From Methylobacillus flagellatus_A (GTDB taxonomy: Bacteria; Pseudomonadota; Gammaproteobacteria; Burkholderiales; Methylophilaceae): a stretch of 64,000 nucleotides of DNA. Shown one piece after another: positions 7,559 through 16,092 of this stretch. The DNA is taken from the NCBI RefSeq assembly GCF_031344055.1, contig NZ_JADBEN010000005.1, one strand, 5' to 3'. Each line of letters opens with the position of its first letter. Positions within the stretch are counted from its first letter, which is position 1. The notes below the pieces were generated by a model. It was not told where the DNA came from. It saw nothing but the letters and a program-made list of their open reading frames with translations, and did not search any database. A program made the position numbers and the translations under genes.

Positions 7559-8389
7559 TCAGCTCATTGCAGCAAGCAAGGCACCATATCCCGATACATA
7601 ATCCGGGTGGATAAACTGATAACCGCTCGCCAGCATCCGCGCGTTGCTCAATTTCTTATTGCCTTGTACCGGGGGCGTTGCACCGCCTGTATAAACGATG
7701 TTCTGCTGATCGGCAAGCCAGCGCAGAAGGTCATGGACTGGCAAGGGCTGGTTGTCCGTCACCAGGTAGAGACGCTCAGGCATCCCATAGGCTCGTTGCT
7801 GTATCAGATAAGCGATAAATGCAGCGCCGTCGTCCCGGTGAATGCGGTTGGTCCATGCGTTCCTTGACGGCCACTGCTCCGGCGTTTGCGCCAAGGTGAT
7901 CATGCGCAGGCGTCCAGGCCCGTAGATGCCGGAAAACCTCAACACGCTGGAAGGATAATCCGCCAGCAGGGCCTCTGCCTCCAGCATGCGCCTGCCGCTG
8001 AAGTCGGAGGCAATGGCCGGTGTATCCTCATCCAGCCAATCTTCCGTTTCCTGGCCATATACGCCCGTGCTGGAGACAAAAAACACATGCTGCAATGGAA
8101 CATTCTTCAATGCCGATAATAGATTGCGCAAGCCTTCAACGTAGCTGAGACGGTAATTCTCATCGCTGTATTCGGTCGCTGCGACACAGTACACCAGTAT
8201 TTCCAGCCGGGTGTGGGAAAGCGGCTTCAGCGTTTCCGGCCGGGTGACATCGGCAATCAGGGTTTGCACGCCGGCGGGCATGGGCTGTTCGGAACGCCGC
8301 AATCCCGTCACCTCATGTCCTTGCGCCGCCAGGCGGCGAGCCAACTCAAGGCCGAGATCGCCGCACCCCGCGATCAATACCCTGCTCAA
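7559..8389 (-). CDS. NAD(P)-dependent SDR epimerase-like protein (YeeZ type)
   Basis: 276 residues from the chosen start. The Rossmann dinucleotide motif is LIAGCGDLGLELARRL at the very N-terminus, and a YGQE and S-S-T-G-V-Y region (FFVSSTGVYG) gives the extended-SDR signature. The start is TTG at 8389: it overlaps the Nudix stop (TTGA) and has GAAGGAG five bases upstream. Upstream in-frame ATG and longer starts (8410, 8497) would add residues unrelated to the fold. The family is related to nucleoside-diphosphate-sugar epimerases; substrate unknown. It is translationally coupled to the Nudix gene, so the two may act on related nucleotide-linked metabolites; that is inference. Confidence 0.85.
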   Translation of the reverse strand: MSRVLIAGCGDLGLELARRLAAQGHEVTGLRRSEQPMPAGVQTLIADVTRPETLKPLSHTRLEILVYCVAATEYSDENYRLSYVEGLRNLLSALKNVPLQHVFFVSSTGVYGQETEDWLDEDTPAIASDFSGRRMLEAEALLADYPSSVLRFSGIYGPGRLRMITLAQTPEQWPSRNAWTNRIHRDDGAAFIAYLIQQRAYGMPERLYLVTDNQPLPVHDLLRWLADQQNIVYTGGATPPVQGNKKLSNARMLASGYQFIHPDYVSGYGALLAAMS

Positions 8390-8970
8390 CGTTGCTCCTT
8401 CCCAGGCCATTCGCCGCGGAGAAATTTCTCCGCATGGAACAATGCGACGATGGTCTTGCCGTCGGTCAGCTCGCCATTTCGTATCATCTGCAGGCACTGC
8501 TCCAAGCTGGCCTCAAACAACTGCAAGGCTTCGTCCACATCACGGTTATGCTGTCCGGCGGACAAGCCTCGGGCAAGGTAGATGTGGATCACCTCGTTGG
8601 AATAGCCGATGCAGGGATGCTGCAGGCCAAGATAAACCCACTCTGCCGCCGTATAGCCTGTTTCCTCAAGCAATTCCCGCTTCCCCGTTTCCAGGTGCGG
8701 CTCTCCTGCGTCGATCTTGCCGGCAGGCAGCTCGATGAACACGCGGGACAAGGGATAACGGAACTGACGCTCGAGCAATAAATTGCCGTTATCCAGCACG
8801 GGAACTACCACCACCGCGCCGGGATGGATGACATATTCGCGCTGGCTGGTGGCTCCCGAGGGCACGCGCACCTGGTCGCGCTTAACCAGCAGCATGCCGC
8901 CCTCGGCAATGGTCTCGGATGACAAGGTGACCTCGGCAAGGTCCTGGTCGTCGTATCGGTGATGACTCAT
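8386..8970 (-). CDS. Nudix hydrolase, ADP-ribose pyrophosphatase type
   Basis: 194 residues. The Nudix box GX5EX7REUXEEXGU is complete: G-KIDAG-E-PHLETGK-RELLEETGY (about residues 79-101). The pattern of N-terminal beta domain followed by the box and a later E-rich C-terminal half matches NudF-like ADP-ribose pyrophosphatases, which clear free ADP-ribose to AMP and ribose 5-phosphate. The exact substrate cannot be read from the sequence. It lies 39 bp after the DUF2818 gene in the same direction and overlaps the SDR start. Confidence 0.88.
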   Translation of the reverse strand: MSHHRYDDQDLAEVTLSSETIAEGGMLLVKRDQVRVPSGATSQREYVIHPGAVVVVPVLDNGNLLLERQFRYPLSRVFIELPAGKIDAGEPHLETGKRELLEETGYTAAEWVYLGLQHPCIGYSNEVIHIYLARGLSAGQHNRDVDEALQLFEASLEQCLQMIRNGELTDGKTIVALFHAEKFLRGEWPGKEQR

Positions 8971-9009
8971 AAGATGAACTCTTGGTGTGATAGGGCGGGG
9001 GCGCAGTCC

Positions 9010-9303
9010 CTAGGGCTTGCGCCAGAGATAGCGGTATACGAAACCCGGGAATGCAAAGACGATGAACAAGCTGAAAGTGATGGCGTAAAACTCCCAGCCC
9101 TGCGCAGCCACCTGGCCAATGCTGCCGCGCTCAACTGCAATCGCGATCATGCCGACCGCGAAATATAGTGCGACTAGCTCCAGCAAGCTCCAGCCAATGG
9201 CTTTACGCTGGCCTTTCAACGGAATGAGGTAAAACAGGCGCTCGGAAAACCAAGGCAGGTTGGCCGCAAGCAATGCCAGCAGCAACAGGATCGTAATTGT
9301 CAT
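9010..9303 (-). CDS. DUF2818 small membrane protein at the end of the nuo operon
   Basis: 97 residues with three hydrophobic segments: ITILLLLALLAANLPWF at the N-terminus, LLELVALYFAVGMIAIAV in the middle and FYAITFSLFIVFAFPGFVYRY at the end. The opening (AANLPWFSERLF) is characteristic of DUF2818 proteins, which in betaproteobacteria usually follow nuoN. The function is unknown; context suggests a role with complex I assembly or stability. It starts 47 bp after nuoN. Confidence 0.85.
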   Translation of the reverse strand: MTITILLLLALLAANLPWFSERLFYLIPLKGQRKAIGWSLLELVALYFAVGMIAIAVERGSIGQVAAQGWEFYAITFSLFIVFAFPGFVYRYLWRKP

Positions 9304-9350
9304 GACGTAGGCTACACTTCAGGCGCAGCGTATGGCTGTACCTGACCTGA

Positions 9351-10799
9351 TTATTGAATGCTGTGAATAATGGCATAGGCGCAGGCGTCCATGAGACGTT
9401 GCGGCAGCATGCCGAGTATGAGTAAACCAATAGCATTAATACTCAAGACCAGCTTCATGTCAATTGGTGCCGCAATCGCGCTGCGGTCATCCGGCTCGTC
9501 AAAGTACACATATTTGACGACACGAAGATAGTAGAAGGCGCCAATCAGCGCCATGAGCACGGCAAAGACCACCAGTACCGTGAACCCTGCCTGCAACGCA
9601 GCCTGCAATACCGTGAACTTGGCGTAGAAACCCAGCGTCGGCGGGATGCCTGCCATGGAAAACATGACCAGCAACATCAGGAAGGCATACCAGGGATTGC
9701 GCTGGTTCAGTCCCTTGAGGTCTTCCAGTCTATCTGCTTCAAAGCCCTGGCGGCTCAAGAGCAGGATGACGCCGAAGCCTGCCAATGTCATCAGCACGTA
9801 CGACAGGATGTAGAAGGTCGCCGAGGCATAACCGTTCAGGCTGGCGCTCAAAAAACCCAGCAGCAGGAAGCCGATATGCGAAATGGTCGAGTACGCCAGC
9901 ATGCGCTTGATATTGGTTTGCGCAATCGCGGCAATATTGCCTATCGCCATCGACAAGACGGCCATGATGATCAACATCCCCTGCCAGTCCGCCGCGAGCA
10001 CGAACATGGCCTGGATCAACAGGCGCACCACCATGGCGAAGGCCGCTATCTTGGTTGCCGACCCGATAAACAAGGTCACCGCCGTCGGCGAGCCGTGATA
10101 GACGTCCGGCACCCACATCTGGAACGGCGCCGCGCCAAGCTTGAAAGCCAAGCCGGCGACAATGAACACCAAGCCCAGCACCAGCACGCCATGATCCGGC
10201 GCGCCATTGAGCAATGCCTCGGCCACCCCGGCGATATTCAAGCTGCCGGTCACGCCATAGAGCATGGACATGCCGTACAGCAACATGCCGGATGCAAGCG
10301 CGCCGAGCACGAAATACTTCATCGCGGCCTCGGTCGAACTGGCGTTGTCCCTGTCCAGCGCCACCAACGCATACAAGGATAGTGAAAGCAATTCCAGGCC
10401 GATGTACAAGGTGAGGAAATGCTGCCCCGACACCATGACCATCATGCCCAGGGTCGAGAACAGCACCAAAGCATAGAACTCGCCCCTGAACATGCCCCGC
10501 AACGAGACATAGGTGCGGGTGTAGATCAGGGTGACCGAAGTGGCCAAGTAGATTCCCAGTTTCAGGATATCCGCAAGCGCGTCATCCACGAACATGCCGT
10601 TAAAGGCGTATTCCACCACGGTAGAATGGGTCACTACGGTAATGATGGCCGCAGCAAGCAAGGTCAGCTGCGAGAGCACATAAATTAGGAAACGGCTAGA
10701 CGGCTTGAGGAACAGGTCCAGCAACAGGATAAACATCGCCATCGCGAGCACGACGATTTCCGGTAGTGCTGTCATCAGGTCAAGGGATATGGCATTCAT
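9351..10799 (-). CDS. nuoN: NADH-quinone oxidoreductase subunit N
   Basis: 482 residues, about 14 membrane helices, antiporter-like subunit of the complex I membrane arm. Typical features are the conserved Lys/His residues in MLAYSTISHIGFLLLGF (about residues 300-317) and the broken-helix proline region. It takes part in proton pumping. It lies 21 bp after nuoM and is followed by the DUF2818 gene. Length is normal for the family. Confidence 0.97.
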   Translation of the reverse strand: MNAISLDLMTALPEIVVLAMAMFILLLDLFLKPSSRFLIYVLSQLTLLAAAIITVVTHSTVVEYAFNGMFVDDALADILKLGIYLATSVTLIYTRTYVSLRGMFRGEFYALVLFSTLGMMVMVSGQHFLTLYIGLELLSLSLYALVALDRDNASSTEAAMKYFVLGALASGMLLYGMSMLYGVTGSLNIAGVAEALLNGAPDHGVLVLGLVFIVAGLAFKLGAAPFQMWVPDVYHGSPTAVTLFIGSATKIAAFAMVVRLLIQAMFVLAADWQGMLIIMAVLSMAIGNIAAIAQTNIKRMLAYSTISHIGFLLLGFLSASLNGYASATFYILSYVLMTLAGFGVILLLSRQGFEADRLEDLKGLNQRNPWYAFLMLLVMFSMAGIPPTLGFYAKFTVLQAALQAGFTVLVVFAVLMALIGAFYYLRVVKYVYFDEPDDRSAIAAPIDMKLVLSINAIGLLILGMLPQRLMDACAYAIIHSIQ

Positions 10800-10820
10800 G
10801 TCGGTATATTCTCGTCACAA

Positions 10821-12308
10821 TTACAGTGGCGGCAGCTTGCTCAACGCCATATGCTCAAGCAGTTGGCTCACGGTTGCGTGGGTCACTTCGGTGATGGGCT
10901 GCGGATAGATCCCGAAACCCAGCACCAGAATGGCCAACAGGCCCAGGATGAAGAACTCTCGCCGATTGATATCCTGCAGTGCGGCCACCTGGGGATTCGC
11001 GATCTCGCCGTAATAAACCCGCTTGATCATCCACAAGGTGTAAGCGGCGCCAAAGATCAGGGTGGTCGCCGCCAGGAAGGCATACCAGAAATTCACCTGC
11101 ACCGTACCCAGGATCACCATGAACTCGCCGACGAAGCCGGATGTGCCCGGCAAGCCCGCATTGGCCATGGCGAACAGCACGGCAAAAGCCGTAAACACCG
11201 GCATGGTGTTGACCACGCCGCCGTAATCCGCAATCTGGCGCGAATGCATGCGGTCATACAGCACGCCCACGGAGAGGAACATCGCGGAAGAAATGAAGCC
11301 GTGCGAGATCATCTGCACGATCGCGCCTTCCAGGCCCAGTGGGTTGAACAGGAAAAAGCCCAGGGTGACGAAGCCCATGTGCGAAATGGACGAATACGCG
11401 ATCAGCTTCTTCATATCCTTCTGCACCAGGGCCACCAGCGCGATATACACCACGGCGATCAACGACAGGGTGATCATGAAGCCCGCCAGGTAATGCGACG
11501 CGTCCGGCGCGATGGGCATGGCGAAACGCAGGAAGCTATACCCGCCCAGCTTGAGCGCGATCGCGGCAAGCACCACCGAGCCGCCTGTCGGCGCCTCGAC
11601 GTGGGCGTCCGGCAGCCAGGTATGCACGGGCCACATCGGGATCTTGACGGCAAACGCCATGAAGAAGGCGATGAATATCCAGACCTGCACGTCCAAGGCC
11701 AACGGCATGCGGTAATACTCGGCGATATCGAAACTGCCGCTCTGGTGATACAGGTAGATGAACGCCACCAGCATCAGCAACGAACCGAGCAAGGTATAGA
11801 GGAAGAACTTGATCGTGGCATAGACCCGGTTCGGCCCGCCCCACACGCCGATCACCAGGAACATCGGGATCAGCATCGCCTCCCAGAAGATATAGTAGAG
11901 GATGGCGTCCAAGGCGGAGAATACGCCGATCATGATGCCGGACATGATGAGGAAGGCTGCCATGTATTGCGCCACCCGCTTCTCGATCACCTCCCAGCCG
12001 GCGATGACAACGATGAAGGTGGTAAAGCTGGTCAGCAGGATCAAGGGCACTGCAATCCCGTCTACGCCCAGATGGTATTGGATATTGAACGCAGGAATCC
12101 ACTGCAGGCGCTCCACGAACTGGAAGCCGCCATATTGCGTATCGAAACCGAGATAGAGCGGCACGGTCACGGCAAAGCCGGCAATGCTGCCCAGCAGGGC
12201 CAGCCAGCGCGCAGCGCCGGCGTGCTTGTCCCCGCCGGTGAACAGCACCAATACGCCTGCCAGGATAGGCACCCAGATCGACAGGCTCAGGAAAGGTAAG
12301 TCATTCAT
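10821..12308 (-). CDS. nuoM: NADH-quinone oxidoreductase subunit M
   Basis: 495 residues, polytopic antiporter-like subunit. Recognisable blocks are FFIFWEAMLIPMFLVIG-like YYIFWEAMLIPMFLVIG, the helix with PMWPVHTWLPDAHVEAPT, and KLIAYSSISHMGFVTLGF carrying the conserved channel lysine. It forms part of the proton-translocating membrane arm. It is 6 bp after nuoL and 21 bp before nuoN, in normal operon order. Confidence 0.97.
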   Translation of the reverse strand: MNDLPFLSLSIWVPILAGVLVLFTGGDKHAGAARWLALLGSIAGFAVTVPLYLGFDTQYGGFQFVERLQWIPAFNIQYHLGVDGIAVPLILLTSFTTFIVVIAGWEVIEKRVAQYMAAFLIMSGIMIGVFSALDAILYYIFWEAMLIPMFLVIGVWGGPNRVYATIKFFLYTLLGSLLMLVAFIYLYHQSGSFDIAEYYRMPLALDVQVWIFIAFFMAFAVKIPMWPVHTWLPDAHVEAPTGGSVVLAAIALKLGGYSFLRFAMPIAPDASHYLAGFMITLSLIAVVYIALVALVQKDMKKLIAYSSISHMGFVTLGFFLFNPLGLEGAIVQMISHGFISSAMFLSVGVLYDRMHSRQIADYGGVVNTMPVFTAFAVLFAMANAGLPGTSGFVGEFMVILGTVQVNFWYAFLAATTLIFGAAYTLWMIKRVYYGEIANPQVAALQDINRREFFILGLLAILVLGFGIYPQPITEVTHATVSQLLEHMALSKLPPL

Positions 12309-12314
12309 AGCTTG

Positions 12315-14339
12315 TTATATTTTCATGAAGACGGTGAGCAGGAGGAAAACGCCGATGATCATGGCAAACGCATAGTGGTACACCAAGCCGGTCTGCAGGC
12401 GTCTCACCAGTCCGGCAACGCAGGCCACCAAGCGCGCAGAGCCGTTCACCAGCAGGCCGTCTATCAGCTTGACGTCCCCGATCCGCCAGAGCTTGCCGCC
12501 AAGGAAGCGAGAGCCGCCGGCAAAGAATTTCTCGTTGAAGCTGTCGAAGCCGTACTTGTTGTCGAGGATGCGGTATACCAGCCCGAACCTGTCCTTGATC
12601 GCTGCCGGGATATCCGGGCGCTTCATGTAGAAGAACCAGGCCAAAGCCACGCCGGAAGCCGCGAGGATGAACGGCAGCGATGTCAGCCCATGCAGCGCCA
12701 TCGCCCATGCGCCGTGGAAATGATGCGCCAGCTCGTGCATTGCGCCGTGCTGATGGTGATCCACATAGATGATGTCGTTGAAGTAATCGCCGAACACCAT
12801 CGCATCGATCGCGACATAACCGATCAGCACCGAGGGAATGGCCAGCAGCACCAACGGCACCGTCACCACCCATGGGGATTCATGCGGCTTGTCGTGCGGC
12901 CCTAGCCCATGATGGTGCTCGTCATGTTGATCATCATGGTGGTGTTCGTCATGATGGTCGTGGGCTTTTTCCTGCATCCATTTTTCCTTACCGTGGAAGA
13001 CGAGGAAATACATGCGGAAGGAATAGAACGCGGTGACGAACACGCCTGCGAGCACGGCAAAATAGGCAAAGCCGCTACCGGGAATATGGGAGAAACTGAC
13101 GGCCTCGATGATGGAATCCTTGGAATAGAAGCCGCTGAACCATGGCGTGCCGATCAGGGCCAGCGAGCCGACCAAGGAGGTGATCCAGGTGATTGGCATG
13201 TATTTGCGCAAGCCGCCCATGTTGCGCATGTCCTGGTCGTGGTGCATGCCCATGATCACCGACCCTGCCCCGAGGAACAGCAAGGCCTTGAAGAAGGCAT
13301 GCGTCATCAGGTGGAAAATCGCCACCGAATAGGCGGAAACGCCCAACGCCACCGTCATGTAGCCCAGCTGCGACAGGGTGGAATACGCCACCACCCGCTT
13401 GATGTCGTGCTGGATGATGCCGAGGAAGCCCATGAACAAGGCCGTGATCGCGCCGATCACCAATACGAACGACAAGGCCGTGGTCGACAGTTCATACAAT
13501 GGCGACATGCGCGCCACCATGAAGATGCCGGCCGTCACCATGGTAGCGGCATGGATCAATGCGGAGATCGGGGTCGGGCCTTCCATGGAATCCGGCAGCC
13601 AAACGTGCAGCGGCACCTGCGCCGACTTGCCCATGGCGCCGATGAACAGCAGGATGCAGATCACCGTCATCAATGACCACGGATGCCCAGGCACCAACTC
13701 AACCGTGGTATCGGCAAATTGCGGCGCAATCGAGAACACGGCGGCGTAATCCAGGCTGCCGAGATAGTACAGCACCATGCCGATACCGAGCAGGAAGCCG
13801 AAATCGCCGACGCGGTTGACGAGGAATGCCTTAAGGTTGGCATAAATCGCCGTCGGCCGCTTGTACCAGAAGCCGATCAACAGGTAGGACACCAGCCCCA
13901 CCGCTTCCCAGCCGAAGAAGAGCTGCATGAAGTTGTTGCTCATCACCAGCATCAGCATCGAGAAGGTGAACAGCGAAATGTAGCTGAAGAAACGGCTGTA
14001 GCCGGGGTCTTCCGCCATATAGCCGATGGTGTAGATATGCACCATCAGCGAAACGAAGGTCACCACCACCATCATGGTCGCCGTGAGGCGGTCGACGAGG
14101 AACCCTACCTCGAAGCGGTGCCCGCCGCTGGTCAGCCAGGTATACACCGTGCCGTTGAAGATATTGCCGTGCAATGCGTCCATGAATACGCAGACAGACA
14201 AGGCAAACGAAGCAGCCACGCCGGCAATCGTTAGCCAATGCGCCGAAGCGCGGGGCAACTGGCGGCCAAACAGGCCGACCACGGCGGCGGCGAGCAATGG
14301 CAGCAGGGGAATCCAGAGATAAAGGCTTTGCACCGTCAT
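12315..14339 (-). CDS. nuoL: NADH-quinone oxidoreductase subunit L, with a histidine-rich loop
   Basis: 674 residues, the distal antiporter-like subunit with the long lateral helix near its C-terminus. Conserved blocks are VPLHVWLPDSMEGPTPISALIH and KRVVAYSTLSQLGYM with the channel lysine. Odd feature: at about residues 456-484 there is a loop of HDHHDEHHHDDQHDEHHH followed by GLGPHDKPHE, between helices, able in principle to bind Zn, Ni or Cu. His-rich insertions here occur in some NuoL proteins, but this one is long. It is the largest membrane subunit in the operon and lies 59 bp after nuoK. Confidence 0.97.
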   Translation of the reverse strand: MTVQSLYLWIPLLPLLAAAVVGLFGRQLPRASAHWLTIAGVAASFALSVCVFMDALHGNIFNGTVYTWLTSGGHRFEVGFLVDRLTATMMVVVTFVSLMVHIYTIGYMAEDPGYSRFFSYISLFTFSMLMLVMSNNFMQLFFGWEAVGLVSYLLIGFWYKRPTAIYANLKAFLVNRVGDFGFLLGIGMVLYYLGSLDYAAVFSIAPQFADTTVELVPGHPWSLMTVICILLFIGAMGKSAQVPLHVWLPDSMEGPTPISALIHAATMVTAGIFMVARMSPLYELSTTALSFVLVIGAITALFMGFLGIIQHDIKRVVAYSTLSQLGYMTVALGVSAYSVAIFHLMTHAFFKALLFLGAGSVIMGMHHDQDMRNMGGLRKYMPITWITSLVGSLALIGTPWFSGFYSKDSIIEAVSFSHIPGSGFAYFAVLAGVFVTAFYSFRMYFLVFHGKEKWMQEKAHDHHDEHHHDDQHDEHHHGLGPHDKPHESPWVVTVPLVLLAIPSVLIGYVAIDAMVFGDYFNDIIYVDHHQHGAMHELAHHFHGAWAMALHGLTSLPFILAASGVALAWFFYMKRPDIPAAIKDRFGLVYRILDNKYGFDSFNEKFFAGGSRFLGGKLWRIGDVKLIDGLLVNGSARLVACVAGLVRRLQTGLVYHYAFAMIIGVFLLLTVFMKI

Positions 14340-14398
14340 GCCGATACTCCAGGGCTCAACACGGCATGCCGAATGAAAATTTGCAGGGCTCGCATGGT

Positions 14399-14707
14399 TT
14401 ATCCTTTCAAGCTGCCAATATCATCGACATTGATGGTTCTCAAATTGCGGAACAGCAGGACGAGAATCGCCAGGCCGATTGCAGACTCGGCCGCAGCCAC
14501 GGTAAGAATGAAAAATACGAATATCTGCCCGGCAATATCATTCAGGTAATACGAGAATGCAATGAAATTCATGTTCACCGCCAACAGCATCAATTCGATC
14601 GCCATCAACAGCACGATCACGTTCTTGCGGTTGAGGAAAATGCCGATCACGCTGATGGCGAACAATATCGAGCCCAAAATCAGGTAGTGCGAGAGTCCTA
14701 CACTCAT
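14399..14707 (-). CDS. nuoK: NADH-quinone oxidoreductase subunit K
   Basis: 102 residues with three membrane helices and the membrane-embedded glutamates of the E-channel (in VLLMAIELMLLAVNMNF). I start it at the ATG at 14707 (MSVGLSHYLILG), preceded by GGGGATG, which gives the usual family length; an upstream in-frame start at 14737 would add ten polar residues and reach into the nuoJ 3' end. Part of the proton pathway linking the quinone site and antiporter subunits. Confidence 0.96.
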   Translation of the reverse strand: MSVGLSHYLILGSILFAISVIGIFLNRKNVIVLLMAIELMLLAVNMNFIAFSYYLNDIAGQIFVFFILTVAAAESAIGLAILVLLFRNLRTINVDDIGSLKG

Positions 14708-14723
14708 TGCTGCATCCCCATTC

Positions 14724-15362
14724 TTATTTCTTTTCAACCGCAGGTTCTGAAGCCAGCACGATTTCCTTTTCTGCCGGCATGCTGACGATGCGCACGCGGT
14801 CGGCGCGCTTGACCTTGACCTGCTCCGCAGGGTCCATGAACTTGGAGTCCTTGCGCTCGCGCAAGGTCAGCGCAATCGCCGCCACGATCGCGACCAGCAG
14901 CACGACGGAAGCCAGCTCGAACGGCAGCAGGTAATCGGTGTACAGCTGGCGCCCGATCTCGGCAGTATTGCTATATCCCGTCGGCCGGGGCGCAGGCGCG
15001 CTGAGCATGTCCGCGCTGAAATGCTTGCTGCCCAGGATCATCACCATTTCGGCGGCCATGAGAAGACCGACCGGCAAGGCAACCGGCAATGCGTTCCAGA
15101 ACCCTTCGCGTAATTTGTCGAGATTGATGTCGAGCATCATCACGACGAAGAGGAACAACACCATCACCGCGCCGACGTAAACCAGCACCAGGGCAATGGC
15201 AAGGAATTCGGCCTCCAGCAGCAGCCAGATGCCTGCGGCAGTGAAAAAAGCCAATACCAGGAACAAAGCGGCATGCACCGGGTTGCGGGCCGTAATCACG
15301 CGCAATCCGGCAAACAGCAGGATGGCGGCTAGGGCGTAAAAAACATAATCCTGGAATATCAT
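14724..15362 (-). CDS. nuoJ: NADH-quinone oxidoreductase subunit J
   Basis: 212 residues with five membrane helices (first YALAAILLFAGLRVI, third VYVGAVMVLFLFVVMMLDI, which is the diagnostic block) and a charged C-terminal tail of about 40 residues that ends AVEKK. Core membrane subunit of complex I. The gene is separated from nuoI by 196 bp, unusually long for this operon; the gap holds a large inverted repeat (15435-15541). Confidence 0.96.
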   Translation of the reverse strand: MIFQDYVFYALAAILLFAGLRVITARNPVHAALFLVLAFFTAAGIWLLLEAEFLAIALVLVYVGAVMVLFLFVVMMLDINLDKLREGFWNALPVALPVGLLMAAEMVMILGSKHFSADMLSAPAPRPTGYSNTAEIGRQLYTDYLLPFELASVVLLVAIVAAIALTLRERKDSKFMDPAEQVKVKRADRVRIVSMPAEKEIVLASEPAVEKK

Positions 15363-15434
15363 GATGCTCTCCTCATGGATACAAGCGCATTGGCAGCGCC
15401 ATATCCATCACTCCTCCTCGTGGCTTTCTTAGAT

Positions 15435-15541
15435 CGGCTTAACAAAACTCTCCTGGCGCTTTTGCCCTGCCTGGTCATACAACTGTACTGCCTGCGGCAG
15501 AGCGCCTAGCCAGGACCGCCTTGCTGAGTTTTGTTAAGCCG
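15435..15541. repeat. 107-bp element with 16-bp perfect inverted ends between nuoI and nuoJ
   Basis: The ends CGGCTTAACAAAACTC (15435-15450) and GAGTTTTGTTAAGCCG (15526-15541) are exact reverse complements. Directly inside, TCCTGGC (15451-15457) matches GCCAGGA (15509-15515), and a small hairpin CTGCC-TGC-GGCAG lies at 15488-15500. The whole can fold into one long, interrupted stem as RNA or as a single DNA strand. The outer GCTTAAC...GTTAAGC heptamers fit the attC core-site pattern RYYYAAC...GTTRRRY, but the spacer that is mismatched in real attC sites is fully paired here. A miniature inverted-repeat element or an mRNA-processing structure are equally possible. No second copy was seen in the window. 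Confidence 0.75.
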
Positions 15542-15558
15542 CCCTTATTATCAAATTT

Positions 15559-16050
15559 CTAGCGATACCGCGCATCCACCGCACGGTCCGCGGCAATCTG
15601 TTCTTCATACTTGTCGCCAACGGCCAGCAGCATGGGCTTGGTATACAGCAAATCTCCGCGCTTCTCCCCGTGGTAATCGAAAATCCTGGTCTCGACAATC
15701 GAATCCACTGGGCAGGATTCTTCGCAAAAACCGCAGAAAATGCATTTGGTCAGGTCGATGTCGTAACGCGTGGTGCGGCGTGTATTGTCTTCGCGCTGCT
15801 CGGACTCGATCGTGATCGCCAAGGCCGGGCATACCGCTTCGCACAGCTTGCAGGCAATGCAGCGCTCCTCGCCGTTGGGATAGCGGCGCAGCGCATGCAG
15901 GCCGCGGAAGCGCGGGCTCATGGGCGTGCGCTCTTCGGGGAACTGCACGGTGACCTTGCGCGCGAAGAAGTAGCGGCCGGTCAGGGCCATGCCCTTGACC
16001 AGCTCAAGCAGCATGAAACTTGCGAACAATTCTTTTATCTTGCCGATCAT
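15559..16050 (-). CDS. nuoI: NADH-quinone oxidoreductase subunit I (two 4Fe-4S clusters)
   Basis: 163 residues, peripheral-arm ferredoxin-like subunit. Two 4Fe-4S motifs are visible: CIACKLCEAVCP (about residues 63-74) and CIFCGFCEESCP (about 102-113), the N6a and N6b clusters that carry electrons towards NuoB. The N-terminal amphipathic segment attaches to the membrane arm. Length is standard. It follows nuoH by 42 bp. Confidence 0.98.
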   Translation of the reverse strand: MIGKIKELFASFMLLELVKGMALTGRYFFARKVTVQFPEERTPMSPRFRGLHALRRYPNGEERCIACKLCEAVCPALAITIESEQREDNTRRTTRYDIDLTKCIFCGFCEESCPVDSIVETRIFDYHGEKRGDLLYTKPMLLAVGDKYEEQIAADRAVDARYR

Positions 16051-16092
16051 CCTAGTTTCTCAATGAAATGGTTTCTCAAGTAAGCCAATCGC

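Noticed and set aside
15435..15541. Calling the nuoI-nuoJ inverted repeat an integron attC site
   Set aside because: The outer heptamers fit, but the spacer that should be unpaired is fully complementary, there is no integrase or cassette gene, and it is a single copy.
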